Below, piece by piece: positions 48,393-57,668 of a stretch of 64,000 bases of DNA. Below the pieces are notes generated by a model, which was given only the letters and a program-made list of their open reading frames with translations, searched no databases and was not told the DNA's origin. Made by a program: the position numbers and the translations under genes. Origin of the DNA: Tatumella morbirosei (GTDB lineage Bacteria; Pseudomonadota; Gammaproteobacteria; Enterobacterales; Enterobacteriaceae); NCBI RefSeq assembly GCF_000757425.2, contig NZ_JPKR02000001.1, positions 1-64,000 on the forward strand, given 5' to 3'. How positions within the stretch are numbered: position 1 is the first letter of the stretch; every line of letters starts with the position of its first letter.

Positions 48393-50162
48393 ATGGCTCA
48401 GATAACAAATAAAGAAGTCGATGTCGTGGTTTGCGGATTCGGCTGGGCAGGTTCACTGATGAGCATTGAACTGGCCATGGCGGGGCTGACAGTGCATGCA
48501 CTGGAAAAGGGTCCGGAACGCGATTATGAAGCTTTCGCCTACCCAAAACCGGCGGATGAATATGCCTACGCGGTACGTAACAAGGTCATGACCACTCCGG
48601 CTGACTCAGCGGTCACGGTGCGTTACACCATGCAGGACACCGCGCTGCCGACCCGTAAGTGGGGGGCTTTTGTGCCTGGCGGTGGTGTGGGTGGTGCCGG
48701 TATGCACTGGACCGGGGTATTGCTGCGACCCACCCCGACCGATATCAAGCTCAAAACCTATGCCGATGAGGCTTACAAACCCGGCGTATTACAGGAAGAT
48801 ATGCGGGTCAAAGATTTCCCGTTTACCTGGGATGAAATTGAACCCTGGTTTGAAAAGTTTGAGCGTATCTGCGGATTATCCGGCAACACCGGTAACCTGC
48901 GCGGTCAGATTATGGAAGGCGGTGACCCGTTTGAAGGCCCCCGGGCGAACCCGATGCCATTGCCGGCGCTGGAAAACACGCTAAATAACGTGATGTTTGG
49001 CGATACGGTCAAAAAAATGGGCTACCACCCGTTTACCATTCCGTCGGCTGCGGCTTCCCGCGTCTGGACTAACCCGTACGGTAACACCATTGCACCATGT
49101 AACTATTGCGGTTACTGCTCGAAATATCCCTGCCTTAACTACTCCAAAGCTTCGCCACAGACGGCGGTGCTGGATTCACTGAAGCAGATGAAAAACTTCT
49201 CTTATGAAGTGAATGCCGAAGTGTTGCGGGTCGTACTGCACGATGACAAAAAGACCGCCAAAGGCGTGATCTACATCGATGAGCAGGGCAACGAGCGTTT
49301 CCAGCCGGCGAAGATTGTCATCCTCAGTAGCTTCCAGTTCTACAATGTGCGCCTGATGTTACTGTCCGGCATCGGTCAGCCGTATAACCCGATTACCGAA
49401 GAAGGGGTGATTGGTCGTAACTATGCCTTCCTGAGTAACGGTGCGGCGACCCTGTTCTTTAAAGACAAAAACTTTAATCCGTTTGCCACCTCAGGCCCGA
49501 CCGGGATGCAGTTTAACGATATCTCGCCGGGTAACTTTGATGGCCCGGGGCTGGGCATTATTGGCGGGGCTAAAATTCAGAGTGCGCAGTCCACCGGCAC
49601 ACCGATCAGCACCGCACTGCCACCGGGTACCCCGTCGTGGGGGGCTGGCTGGAAAGAGGGGCTGGAAAACTGGTACGGCCATTCGATGAAAGTGGGTATC
49701 ACCACCTCCTGCATGTCTTACCGCGATGTTTATCTGGACCTGGACCCGACCTATAAAGACCGCCACGGCCAGCCACTGCTGCGAATGACTTTTAACTGGA
49801 AACGCAACGAACTGCAGCTCCAGCAATACCTGAAAGGGATTGTCGGCAACATTGTTAAAGAGATGAACCCTGACAGTTACAGTATGAGTTTCCTGCCGAT
49901 GGGCGCGGACTTTGACCTGACCAAGTATGTCTCTACCCATAACGTGGGCGGGGCCATTATGGGTGATGATCCGAAAACCTCGGCCCTGAACCGTTATCTG
50001 CAAAGCTGGGATGTTCATAACGTATTTGTGCCCGGAGGTAATGCATTCCCGCAGAACTTCCAGTCCAACCCGACCAACACTATCGGGGCAATTACGCTGA
50101 TGGCAGCCAATGCCATTAAAGAACAGTATCTGAAAAATCCCGGCCCAATGGTACAGGTGTAA
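48393..50162 (+). CDS. Gluconate 2-dehydrogenase FAD subunit (GMC oxidoreductase)
   Basis: 589-aa GMC-family catalytic subunit oxidising gluconate (or keto-gluconate) in the periplasm. FAD-binding VDVVVCGFGWAGSL (residues 9-22), CNYCGYCSKYPCLNY (a Cys-rich segment typical of three-subunit sugar dehydrogenases) and the active-site end STHNVGGAIMGDDPKTSALN. No signal peptide of its own, consistent with Tat export with the gamma subunit. Whether the substrate is gluconate or 2-ketogluconate cannot be told. Confidence 0.92.
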   Translation: MAQITNKEVDVVVCGFGWAGSLMSIELAMAGLTVHALEKGPERDYEAFAYPKPADEYAYAVRNKVMTTPADSAVTVRYTMQDTALPTRKWGAFVPGGGVGGAGMHWTGVLLRPTPTDIKLKTYADEAYKPGVLQEDMRVKDFPFTWDEIEPWFEKFERICGLSGNTGNLRGQIMEGGDPFEGPRANPMPLPALENTLNNVMFGDTVKKMGYHPFTIPSAAASRVWTNPYGNTIAPCNYCGYCSKYPCLNYSKASPQTAVLDSLKQMKNFSYEVNAEVLRVVLHDDKKTAKGVIYIDEQGNERFQPAKIVILSSFQFYNVRLMLLSGIGQPYNPITEEGVIGRNYAFLSNGAATLFFKDKNFNPFATSGPTGMQFNDISPGNFDGPGLGIIGGAKIQSAQSTGTPISTALPPGTPSWGAGWKEGLENWYGHSMKVGITTSCMSYRDVYLDLDPTYKDRHGQPLLRMTFNWKRNELQLQQYLKGIVGNIVKEMNPDSYSMSFLPMGADFDLTKYVSTHNVGGAIMGDDPKTSALNRYLQSWDVHNVFVPGGNAFPQNFQSNPTNTIGAITLMAANAIKEQYLKNPGPMVQV

Positions 50163-50166
50163 CATC

Positions 50167-51444
50167 ATGAAAAAGATGACATTTAAACGCCTGTTATTGG
50201 CGAATACGGTAGTGCTGGCCTGCGGGCTGGCAGGGGCAGCACAGGCTGCCGACGCACCCAATCAGGATCAGCTGGTAAAACAGGGAGAGTACCTGGCGCG
50301 GCTCGGGGATTGTATGGCCTGCCACACCGCGTCCGGACGACCGGATTATGCCGGCGGTCTGGCGATAAAATCAGATCTCGGGACCATTTATTCCACCAAT
50401 ATCACCCCGGATAAACAGTACGGGATCGGTAATTACACCGAACAGCAGTTTGCCGATGCGGTACGCAAAGGGGTTCGTCCGGATGGCAGTTTCCTCTATC
50501 CGGCCATGCCTTATCCGGACTATGCCAAAATCAGTGATGCTGATATTCATGCCCTGTACAGCTACTTTATGCACGGTGTGACCGCCAGCAACAGCCAGCC
50601 GCCACAGACCGACCTTAGTTTTCCGTTCAGCCAGCGTTGGGGGATGCGTTTCTGGAATATGGTGTTTACCTCCGATAAGCCATTCCAGCCGATTGGCGGG
50701 GCTTCTGAACAGGTCAATCGCGGGGCTTATATTGTGGAGTCTCTGGGCCACTGTGGCAGTTGCCATACACCGCGGGGTGTGGCGATGGAAGAGAAAGCAC
50801 TGGACAGCAGCGACAACAACTTCCTGTCGGGCGGCAACCTGAATGGCTGGGATGTGCCATCGTTACGGGGTATTGCCCGCTGGAGCCCGGCAGAGATTGT
50901 CGATTACCTGCAAAGCGGCCGTAACGACAAGGCGGGGGTTGCCGGTGAGATGACTTCGGTGGTGAAAAACAGTACTTCGCACATGACCGATGACGACCTG
51001 CAGGCGATTGCTGCTTATCTGAAATTCCTTGGCGGCAACCCGCCGTTGCAGGCCTATGATCAGCAGAAAAATCAGGCTACCACCGCCAAACTGACGGCGG
51101 CGGTGGATCTGAGTGAAGGGCAGACTCTCTACCTGAACAACTGTGGTGCCTGCCACTTTGTGAACGGACTGGGTGCTGCACGGGCCTTCCCGCAGCTGGA
51201 TCAGGCATCCATCGTGAATGCCAAAGATCCACAGGGGCTGATTCACATTATTCTGCAAGGGGCGCAGTTACCGGCCACCGCCAAATCACCCTCCATGCTG
51301 AAAATGCCTGGCTTCGGACATCGTTTGTCTGACGACCAGGTGGCTAAACTGGCGACCTTTGTACGTCAGGGCTGGAGTAACGATGCATCGGCAGTGACGG
51401 CCGACCAGGTGAAAAAAGTCCGTGCCGGACTGGAACAACACTGA
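50167..51444 (+). CDS. Gluconate 2-dehydrogenase triheme cytochrome c subunit
   Basis: 425 aa; Sec signal cleaved after GAAQA, then three CxxCH haem sites: CMACH (49-53), CGSCH (about 196) and CGACH (about 325). Passes electrons from the flavoprotein to ubiquinone at the outer face of the inner membrane. Follows the FAD subunit by 4 bp. Confidence 0.94.
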   Translation: MKKMTFKRLLLANTVVLACGLAGAAQAADAPNQDQLVKQGEYLARLGDCMACHTASGRPDYAGGLAIKSDLGTIYSTNITPDKQYGIGNYTEQQFADAVRKGVRPDGSFLYPAMPYPDYAKISDADIHALYSYFMHGVTASNSQPPQTDLSFPFSQRWGMRFWNMVFTSDKPFQPIGGASEQVNRGAYIVESLGHCGSCHTPRGVAMEEKALDSSDNNFLSGGNLNGWDVPSLRGIARWSPAEIVDYLQSGRNDKAGVAGEMTSVVKNSTSHMTDDDLQAIAAYLKFLGGNPPLQAYDQQKNQATTAKLTAAVDLSEGQTLYLNNCGACHFVNGLGAARAFPQLDQASIVNAKDPQGLIHIILQGAQLPATAKSPSMLKMPGFGHRLSDDQVAKLATFVRQGWSNDASAVTADQVKKVRAGLEQH

Positions 51445-51467
51445 TTCAGAAAGCTGTGCAGTAAAAA

Positions 51468-51491
51468 CCGGGGCAATGCCCCGGTTTTTTT
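51468..51491 (+). terminator. Gluconate dehydrogenase operon terminator
   Basis: CCGGGGC/GCCCCGG stem with AAT loop followed by seven T residues; the converging marC gene also ends here. Confidence 0.92.
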
Positions 51492-51492
51492 G

Positions 51493-52167
51493 TTATTTCA
51501 GATGGGTCGCCACATCCAGAACGCCGTTAATCACGAACTGAACTCCCATACAAACCAGCAGGAAGCCCATCAGGCGGGAAATTGCTTCGATCCCTCCTTT
51601 ACCGACCAGCCGCATAATGGCCCCGGAACTGCGCAGACACAGCCAGAGAATGACTGCGACCAGCAGAAAAGTCAGCACAGGGGCGACATGCAGTACCCAT
51701 GCCGGGAAATCCCCGGTTTTCACGGTAGAGGCAGTACTGATAATCATCGCAATGGTACCGGGCCCGGCAGTACTTGGCATAGCAATCGGCACAAAAGCGA
51801 TATTGACCTGGGTATCCTGATGCTCTGCGGCATCTATCTCTTCCTGTTTATGCTGAACTTCCAGGGTATCGTGCAGCTTCTGCACCGGAAACAGCATCCG
51901 GAAACCGATAAAGGCGACAATCAGCCCCCCGGCAATTCGCAGCCCCGGAATGGAGATGCCAAAGGTATCCAGCACCGCATTACCGGCGTACCACGCCACC
52001 ATCATAATCAGAAAAACGTACACTGAAGCCTGAAATGCCTGGCGATTACGTTCGGTAAAATTCATCTCGCCAGATAAGCCGAGGAACAGTGCGACACTGG
52101 TCAGCGGGTTCGCCAGTGGCAACAGCACCACCAACCCCAGCCCGACAGCCTTGATGAGTTCCTGCAT
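51493..52167 (-). CDS. marC: MarC family inner-membrane protein
   Basis: 224-aa UPF0056 protein with six helices. Very close to E. coli MarC ([94 protein letters not shown]). ATG at 52167 has GAGGG 5 nt upstream; an upstream TTG is less likely. Function unknown despite its name. Confidence 0.94.
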   Translation of the reverse strand: MQELIKAVGLGLVVLLPLANPLTSVALFLGLSGEMNFTERNRQAFQASVYVFLIMMVAWYAGNAVLDTFGISIPGLRIAGGLIVAFIGFRMLFPVQKLHDTLEVQHKQEEIDAAEHQDTQVNIAFVPIAMPSTAGPGTIAMIISTASTVKTGDFPAWVLHVAPVLTFLLVAVILWLCLRSSGAIMRLVGKGGIEAISRLMGFLLVCMGVQFVINGVLDVATHLK

Positions 52168-52416
52168 ATTAACCCTCAAATTATTCTTTGCTCCGTCCGC
52201 TGCTAATGCTGCGGCGCGGTACGATTAATAACATCAGCAGGCAGTTGCCTGTGCGGCGCACAGTATAGTGGTTAGTGAATAACCGACAGGGGCGAAAGTT
52301 GCTCCGGCAGCTAAAGTGTAGCAGTAACAGGAAAAGGGAAGGAATGAACAGAGAATAAACAGGAAGAAAGAGTCCGGAACCGGTCACTGACCGGCTCCGG
52401 CAAGGGGAGGGGGGAA

Positions 52417-52932
52417 TTACATACCGAGGTATTTTTTACCCTGTTCCAACACCACGTTACAGGCCTTGGTTTTCAGTTTTTCACCCATCGGGGTATTGCT
52501 CAGGCTTTTCAGGCTAATCTGCTGACCCTTACCGGTATTCAGCAGACCTTCCAGACCCTGCGCATAACCGGTTTCCTGTGTCTGTTCAGAGGTATCGGTC
52601 AGGCCCAGCTTACTTTTCAACTGGTCAGTGACCGAGGAAACGTTGTTTTTCACCAGGTTATTCTCAGCACAGTACTGCAGAATACCGGTGACATTACTCA
52701 TGCTGTTTGAACTGACTGCATTATTACCGCCATTCAGCAGGCCAGTAATCGAGGACAGAGACAACCCGCCTTCAGAACCTGCAGACTGGCCGGAGGTAGC
52801 AGAAGAAGAATTCATCAGGTCTGATGCGCTGCTGCTCAGCTTATCCTGCCAGCTGGCCGCACTGGCCGCTCCGCTGATCAGTGCGGCAACTAAACCCATT
52901 GCCAGCAACGGTGTGTGTGTCATTTTTTTCAT
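52417..52932 (-). CDS. DUF2501 (YjjA-like) exported protein
   Basis: 171-aa periplasmic protein: signal peptide to ISGAASA, Ser-rich linker, then LSSITGLLNGGNNAVSSNSMSNVTGILQYCAENNLV and a C-terminal domain with a second Cys (KTKACNVVLEQGKKYL). Start at 52932 has GAGG 8 nt upstream. Role unknown. Confidence 0.87.
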   Translation of the reverse strand: MKKMTHTPLLAMGLVAALISGAASAASWQDKLSSSASDLMNSSSATSGQSAGSEGGLSLSSITGLLNGGNNAVSSNSMSNVTGILQYCAENNLVKNNVSSVTDQLKSKLGLTDTSEQTQETGYAQGLEGLLNTGKGQQISLKSLSNTPMGEKLKTKACNVVLEQGKKYLGM

Positions 52933-53184
52933 TAAAACAGCCTCATTCAGGTTATTTTTTTGCATTGCTCGCTATTTTAGTCCGTCACCCCCACCGTAAG
53001 TTCCTTTTTCCGGTTTCTGCCCCGCGAATCGGAAATCTCCGACCACTTCGACGCACAAAATGTGCATTTGTGCTGTAGGGCAAGGGCAAGGGAGATCTGG
53101 CGAGGCGGTGTAGTCTCAGCGGAGGGTGGAACAGGGTGAGTGATTGTTTTTTCGGCAGTTAACCGACAACTGCACGGATTCACC

Positions 53185-53212
53185 TTGCACCCGCCACGAC
53201 TCAGGGTATAAT
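53185..53212 (+). promoter_or_regulatory. leuX promoter
   Basis: TTGCAC (53185-53190), 16-nt spacer, TATAAT (53207-53212), about 28 nt before the tRNA 5' end. Confidence 0.8.
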
Positions 53213-53239
53213 CCCGTTGTTTTCCGCATACCCTTCAGT

Positions 53240-53324
53240 GCCGAAGTGGCGAAATCGGTAGACGCAGTTGATTCAAAATCAACCGTAGAAATACGTGCCG
53301 GTTCGAGTCCGGCCTTCGGCACCA
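53240..53324 (+). tRNA. leuX: tRNA-Leu (anticodon CAA)
   Basis: 85-nt leucine tRNA with a long variable arm and encoded CCA end; 7-bp acceptor GCCGAAG/CTTCGGC, anticodon loop TTCAAAA, T-arm GGTTCGAGTCC. It appears identical to E. coli leuX. The gene is a classic integration site of genomic islands and marks the start of an accessory region here. Confidence 0.97.
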
Positions 53325-53338
53325 TAAGTATGCAAAGT

Positions 53339-53363
53339 AAGTCGCTCAGGAGCGGCTTTTTTT
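53339..53363 (+). terminator. leuX terminator
   Basis: Stem AAGTCGCTC/GAGCGGCTT (one G-T pair) followed by a run of T residues, directly after the tRNA. Confidence 0.8.
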
Positions 53364-53727
53364 GTGTCTGAAATCTCCCTCCTCCATCAGAATTTTATTG
53401 TTTATTGCACAATGTACAGCCTCGTAAAATGTAGATATCCCTTAGGTTGTTGGACTGTCTAAGTTCAGACCTGCCGTTAAGAGCTGTCAATTTGGTTACC
53501 GGACTTGTGAATCCTCTTTATGGCCTGGTTTAAGTGGCATCCTGATGAATTACCAACAGTTACTCCATCCCCTCCGGATATTTTTAACCCTGACGGGCTG
53601 ATGATGGCAGGGATTGCCCGGTTAAAAATAAGGCAGAAATTTGCTGACTTTATGTGCTTTCCATTAGCGGATAACAGGAGTAGTATAACACCAGGTGCTA
53701 CATATAAGGTAACAGGATGTCAGCCTT
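53364..53727. other. Left border of the leuX island
   Basis: About 360 bp between the tRNA terminator and the first island gene, where a P4-type integrase would be expected. None is seen. Near its right end an imperfect palindrome centred at 53693 (TATAACACCAGGTGCTACA, 53684-53702) lies before the toxin gene and is a likely autorepressor site. Confidence 0.5.
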
Positions 53728-54087
53728 ATGCGAATTTTTAAAACAAAATGGTTCAGCAAAGCAGCTAAAGCTCACGCAATTAAAGATAGTGAGTTATGCC
53801 AGGCTATGGAGACGGTAATGCAGGGAAAGGCTGATGATTTTGGCGGTGGTGTTTACAAGAAACGACTAAACCAGAATCGTGATCGTGCCATTATCCTGGC
53901 TAAAGGCGGAAAGCATTGGTTTTACACGTTCCTGTATGCCAAACAGGATATGGCAAACATCGATAATCGCGAACTGGCCGGATTCCGCGAGTTAGCAAAG
54001 CACTACGCTGCCCTTGCTGATGAAAAGATTACGGCACTGATTAAGAATAAAGAACTGGTGGAGATTTGCCATGACTGCAAAAAGTAA
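53728..54087 (+). CDS. RelE/HigB-type toxin
   Basis: 119-aa mRNA-interferase-like toxin of the HigB family (PF06296 type): FSKAAKAHAIKDSELCQAM, GGGVYKKRLNQNRDRAIILAKGGKHWFYTFLYAK. Toxin gene first, antitoxin second (overlap 17 bp), the HigBA order. First intact gene of the leuX island; a stabilising module. Confidence 0.88.
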   Translation: MRIFKTKWFSKAAKAHAIKDSELCQAMETVMQGKADDFGGGVYKKRLNQNRDRAIILAKGGKHWFYTFLYAKQDMANIDNRELAGFRELAKHYAALADEKITALIKNKELVEICHDCKK

Positions 54088-54394
54088 GTTTAAGAGTCCT
54101 GCATTTGAGGCCATCCACAGCGCGGCTTCCGGATTATTCAGCGTCGATGCTATCCCGCAGGAAACAATGCGCAACTTTGATAAAGCGTGCCTTAATAACG
54201 TGGATGACTTACAGCCTGTTGAAATTAAGGCATTGCGCGAGAAGCTGAACGTCAGTCAGCCGGTTTTTGCCAGTTACCTGAACACCAGCCTTTCAACGGT
54301 GCAGAAATGGGAAAGTGGTGCAAAACGCCCAAGTGGGGTATCCCTTAAACTGCTTACTGTGGTTCAGAAGCATGGGTTGAAGGTGTTGGTTTGA
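54071..54394 (+). CDS. XRE-family antitoxin (HigA-like)
   Basis: 107 aa with an HTH at about residues 55-90 (REKLNVSQPVFASYLNTSLSTVQKWESGAKRP). Neutralises the upstream toxin and represses the operon. Its start lies inside the toxin gene, so the two are coupled. Confidence 0.9.
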   Translation: MTAKSKFKSPAFEAIHSAASGLFSVDAIPQETMRNFDKACLNNVDDLQPVEIKALREKLNVSQPVFASYLNTSLSTVQKWESGAKRPSGVSLKLLTVVQKHGLKVLV

Positions 54395-54733
54395 GTTAGA
54401 GCGCTGGTTATTTGGAAAATATTTTTAAGGTGAATTGACGAGCGGTTTAGTGTCAGAAGAGGACGTTGCTGACATCAGTTTTTTTGATAACTGGGGCGCA
54501 GTCACACTAGAGCTTGTTTTTATCTATTGCTATGGTGGTTTTCGCTATGGCAGGCTCTGAGGACAATGGAGTCTTAAATGACAGTGCTGAAGTTTCCATT
54601 ACTCAGAGCACCAGATCCAAAAATTTATTAATATTATTAATGTCAATCTGGCAAAATCTGAGTTGTCAGATTATAGTGTTACGCAATGTGAAAGTGCAGC
54701 CAGCATCTGACGTTGTTACATACTGAGGTCAAA

Positions 54734-55912
54734 ATGGGACGTTCGGCCGATTACACCATCCAAGGGTTTCTGTATCAGTTCAATATGACGCTCTGTGAAC
54801 TGCTTAAAGCGGCAGACGAGGCAGAAATTACAATTGAAGGAATTGTAGAAGATATTGAGGTGGCTACATTTTCAGGTACTAAAGCCATACAATGTAAATA
54901 CCATGAGACGCAGTCTAAGTATTCCATAAGCATACTTTATGACCCTTTGCTTCAGATGATGAAACACTTTAAGTCAAATCCAACTGCAAAAATAAAATAT
55001 CACCTCTTCGCGCACTTCCCAAACAGTCCCACGGTGACTATAACCGATGTTGAACTTAAAAGTGCTCTGAACTCAAGTAATCAAAATTTAAAAACACTTA
55101 TAGCTGATGCAAAAGGTGTTGATATTAAAAAGTTTCTTGACGTATTCTCCATTACTATTACACCAAAATATGACGATTTGATGGAGCAAAACACTAAACT
55201 TCTCATCGATTTGGGATTCAGTAAGAGTGAGGTTGAAGCATTATTTTATCCTAATGCCATTCAGATAATTGGTGATCGAAGTATCAAACATGATGAAAGT
55301 TTGAGGAAAATCACTAAAAAATTCTTTCTGGAAGAATTGCGTCGCATTAGATCTACAGCTATTTCACAATGGACCCTTGCATTAAAAACGCGACAGAAGG
55401 TTTTGGATTCACGACGAAAGCAACTGAAAGAAAATCTAAGTTTAAATGCTCGCCTGCGTTTCCTAGTTGTATTCCCCGAACTCCTTGAAGAGTTCGATAA
55501 CCAGATAGTTCTTTTTATAAAATCATTTATTGATAAATATCATTTTAAACAAGCTCACACCCACACTCCCATTTTTATATTGGATGTTTCTCAATCCGAA
55601 TTTGATGATATTGCAGAACGATTATACAGCAAAGATGTGATCCCAAATATCGGACGCCATGTTAAATCCTTCTCCGAAAAAAAGTTTTTCAGTGAACCTA
55701 TAGTTACCCGAGATAAAAAAGAATTTGTTCTTCGCTTTATTCGCTGGGATGATTACAAAAATCTTCATCCCAAAGTTAAGGCGGATGATTTTTTTGTAAT
55801 TGGAGATGGAGATGTGACAGAGCTGGATCTTCGGGATGTAAATCTTGAGGCTTTGGGTGCCGAAAAATTTGATGAAATTAAATATATGATGGGGATCAGT
55901 AATGGCTACTAA
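54734..55912 (+). CDS. Restriction-endonuclease-like protein paired with HerA (candidate defence nuclease)
   Basis: 392 aa, AT-rich. The N-terminal part has the pattern of a PD-(D/E)xK/Mrr-type nuclease as in DUF4297/Cap4 proteins: DYTIQGFLYQFNMTLCELL, then E35, VEDIEV with D40, and AIQCKY with Q53-x-K55. The rest is helical with a long charged region (about 200-250) and no named domain that I recognise. The ATG at 54734 follows GAGGT; a TTG at 54713 is less likely. Its stop overlaps the HerA start by 11 bp. A known defence type pairs DUF4297 nuclease with HerA, and this looks like a member or relative; identity of the C-terminal half is open. Confidence 0.72.
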   Translation: MGRSADYTIQGFLYQFNMTLCELLKAADEAEITIEGIVEDIEVATFSGTKAIQCKYHETQSKYSISILYDPLLQMMKHFKSNPTAKIKYHLFAHFPNSPTVTITDVELKSALNSSNQNLKTLIADAKGVDIKKFLDVFSITITPKYDDLMEQNTKLLIDLGFSKSEVEALFYPNAIQIIGDRSIKHDESLRKITKKFFLEELRRIRSTAISQWTLALKTRQKVLDSRRKQLKENLSLNARLRFLVVFPELLEEFDNQIVLFIKSFIDKYHFKQAHTHTPIFILDVSQSEFDDIAERLYSKDVIPNIGRHVKSFSEKKFFSEPIVTRDKKEFVLRFIRWDDYKNLHPKVKADDFFVIGDGDVTELDLRDVNLEALGAEKFDEIKYMMGISNGY

Positions 55913-57668
55913 AATTGGAGCTGTACTATCGTGCGCACCAGAGGCTGTCATCGTTGCAATAGATAGTCTTGAAACATTTGAAGCAAATAAAGAAAACCTT
56001 CAGGTTGGGCGCTTTCTGAAAATTGCCCAAGGTAATCACGATTTTACAATTGTCACCATCCGTAATATCAAAGGTACTAACACCACTGATCCAGAAGGCA
56101 AGCCAGACTGGAGCTTCCAAATAGAGTGTCAGGCTATCGGAACGTTGGTGGATGATAAAAATTTTGACCGCAGTAGTCTGCTGCTGCCAGTCCCAACTGA
56201 GCATGCATTCATTGCTGAAAATGACACTTTAGACAAAATCTTTTCAGCTGATAGTGAGCACGACTTCCCTCTCGGCAAACTTTCTATGAATAAAGATACC
56301 GACCTCATGATCAGCGGTAACAGATTCTTCAGTAAACACATTGCTATCGTAGGTTCCACGGGGTCTGGTAAGTCATGCACTGTTGCAAGCGTTTTGCAGA
56401 GGATTGTTGGAATTACTGAGTGTAAAAACAGCAATAAAGATCGGCAGAATAACTCGCATGTGGTGATTTTCGATATTCACGATGAGTATTCTGCCGCATT
56501 CGATTTGCATGAAGAGGAATCGTTCACTCTCTCTCGGCTGGATATTGATACCTTACAACTACCCTACTGGCTAATGAACGCAGAAGAACTTGAAAGCATG
56601 TTCATCGAAAGTAATGAGAACAACTCCCATAATCAGGTTAGTCAGTTCAAGCATGCCGTTGTATTAAATAAAGAAAAGTATAACCCAGCAGTTCCGGAAG
56701 TAACGTATGACACGCCAGTGTACTTCTCAATTAATGAAGTCTATTACTACATTGAAAACATGAATCGAGAGGTTATTGGTAGGATTGCGGGGGAGGATAA
56801 ACCGAAGCTGGCTGATGGAACTCTGGTCACCGATAGATCTATTTATTTTGACAAAATATACGATTTTATCGCAACCTCGAACTCCGGGGGAGCCAAGGCT
56901 ACCAACGGGCCTTTTACTGGCGAGTTCAACAGGTTCGCCTCGCGGCTTGAGGCCAAACTAACAGATAAACGTCTCCGATTTCTGTTGAATGCCAAGAAGG
57001 CTGACGGGAATACACATGTCACAGAGGATTTCGAGACGCTGATGAAGCAATTCATTGGCTATCTGGATAAATCGAACGTCACTGTCATCGATTTGAGCGG
57101 GGTGCCATTTGAAGTTCTCAGCGTTACAGTCAGTCTGATCTCTCGCCTGATTTTCGATTTTTGCTTCCATTATTCAAAGTTGCAGCATGCCAGCCACAAG
57201 CTTAATGACATCCCGGTGATGTTGGTTTGTGAAGAGGCACATAACTATGTACCTAGGGACGGACACGCATCTTATCGGGCATCAAGAAAATCTATTGAAC
57301 GCATAGCAAAAGAAGGCAGAAAATATGGCTTGTGCCTTATGGTAGTAAGCCAGCGTCCCTCAGAGGTCTCAGAAACCATTTTTGCTCAATGCAACAACTT
57401 CATCTCGCTGCGTCTGACAAATGATGCCGATCAGTCCTATGTTCGACGACTATTTCCTGATAATTCTAATGGTATCACCGAGATTTTACCAAACCTGGCT
57501 CCTGGTGAATGTGTGGTAGTGGGTGATGCGGTGCTACTGCCTGCAGTTATCAAAATGCCACTTCCGGTGCCAGAACCTCACTCCCAAAGCGTTAAAGTTC
57601 ATAATGAGTGGCAAACGCTTTGGCGCGATGTGGCTTTCGCAAAGGTCATCGAACGATGGAGAAAGTGA
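55902..57668 (+). CDS. HerA-family hexameric ATPase (defence type)
   Basis: 588 aa: N-terminal HAS-barrel (about 1-100), RecA-like motor with Walker A GSTGSGKS (151-158), Walker B VMLVCEEAHNYVP (about 440-452) and SQRPSEVSETIFAQCNNFISLRLTND (sensor/Arg-finger region), then a C-terminal brace ending VHNEWQTLWRDVAFAKVIERWRK. HerA rings pair with nuclease or SIR2 partners in phage defence; the overlapping upstream nuclease-like gene implies one complex. Distinct from YjgR at 45.7 kb. Confidence 0.9.
   Translation: MATKIGAVLSCAPEAVIVAIDSLETFEANKENLQVGRFLKIAQGNHDFTIVTIRNIKGTNTTDPEGKPDWSFQIECQAIGTLVDDKNFDRSSLLLPVPTEHAFIAENDTLDKIFSADSEHDFPLGKLSMNKDTDLMISGNRFFSKHIAIVGSTGSGKSCTVASVLQRIVGITECKNSNKDRQNNSHVVIFDIHDEYSAAFDLHEEESFTLSRLDIDTLQLPYWLMNAEELESMFIESNENNSHNQVSQFKHAVVLNKEKYNPAVPEVTYDTPVYFSINEVYYYIENMNREVIGRIAGEDKPKLADGTLVTDRSIYFDKIYDFIATSNSGGAKATNGPFTGEFNRFASRLEAKLTDKRLRFLLNAKKADGNTHVTEDFETLMKQFIGYLDKSNVTVIDLSGVPFEVLSVTVSLISRLIFDFCFHYSKLQHASHKLNDIPVMLVCEEAHNYVPRDGHASYRASRKSIERIAKEGRKYGLCLMVVSQRPSEVSETIFAQCNNFISLRLTNDADQSYVRRLFPDNSNGITEILPNLAPGECVVVGDAVLLPAVIKMPLPVPEPHSQSVKVHNEWQTLWRDVAFAKVIERWRK

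Noticed and set aside
53053-53073. GCACAAA/TTTGTGC inverted repeat before leuX
   Set aside because: Seven-bp arms in an untranscribed spacer with no partner signals; not distinguishable from chance.
53520-53741. 73-codon frame MAWFKWHPDELPTVTP... between leuX and the toxin gene
   Set aside because: No recognisable family, no clear ribosome site, and it overlaps the toxin start; it may be a relic, but support is too weak to call a gene.
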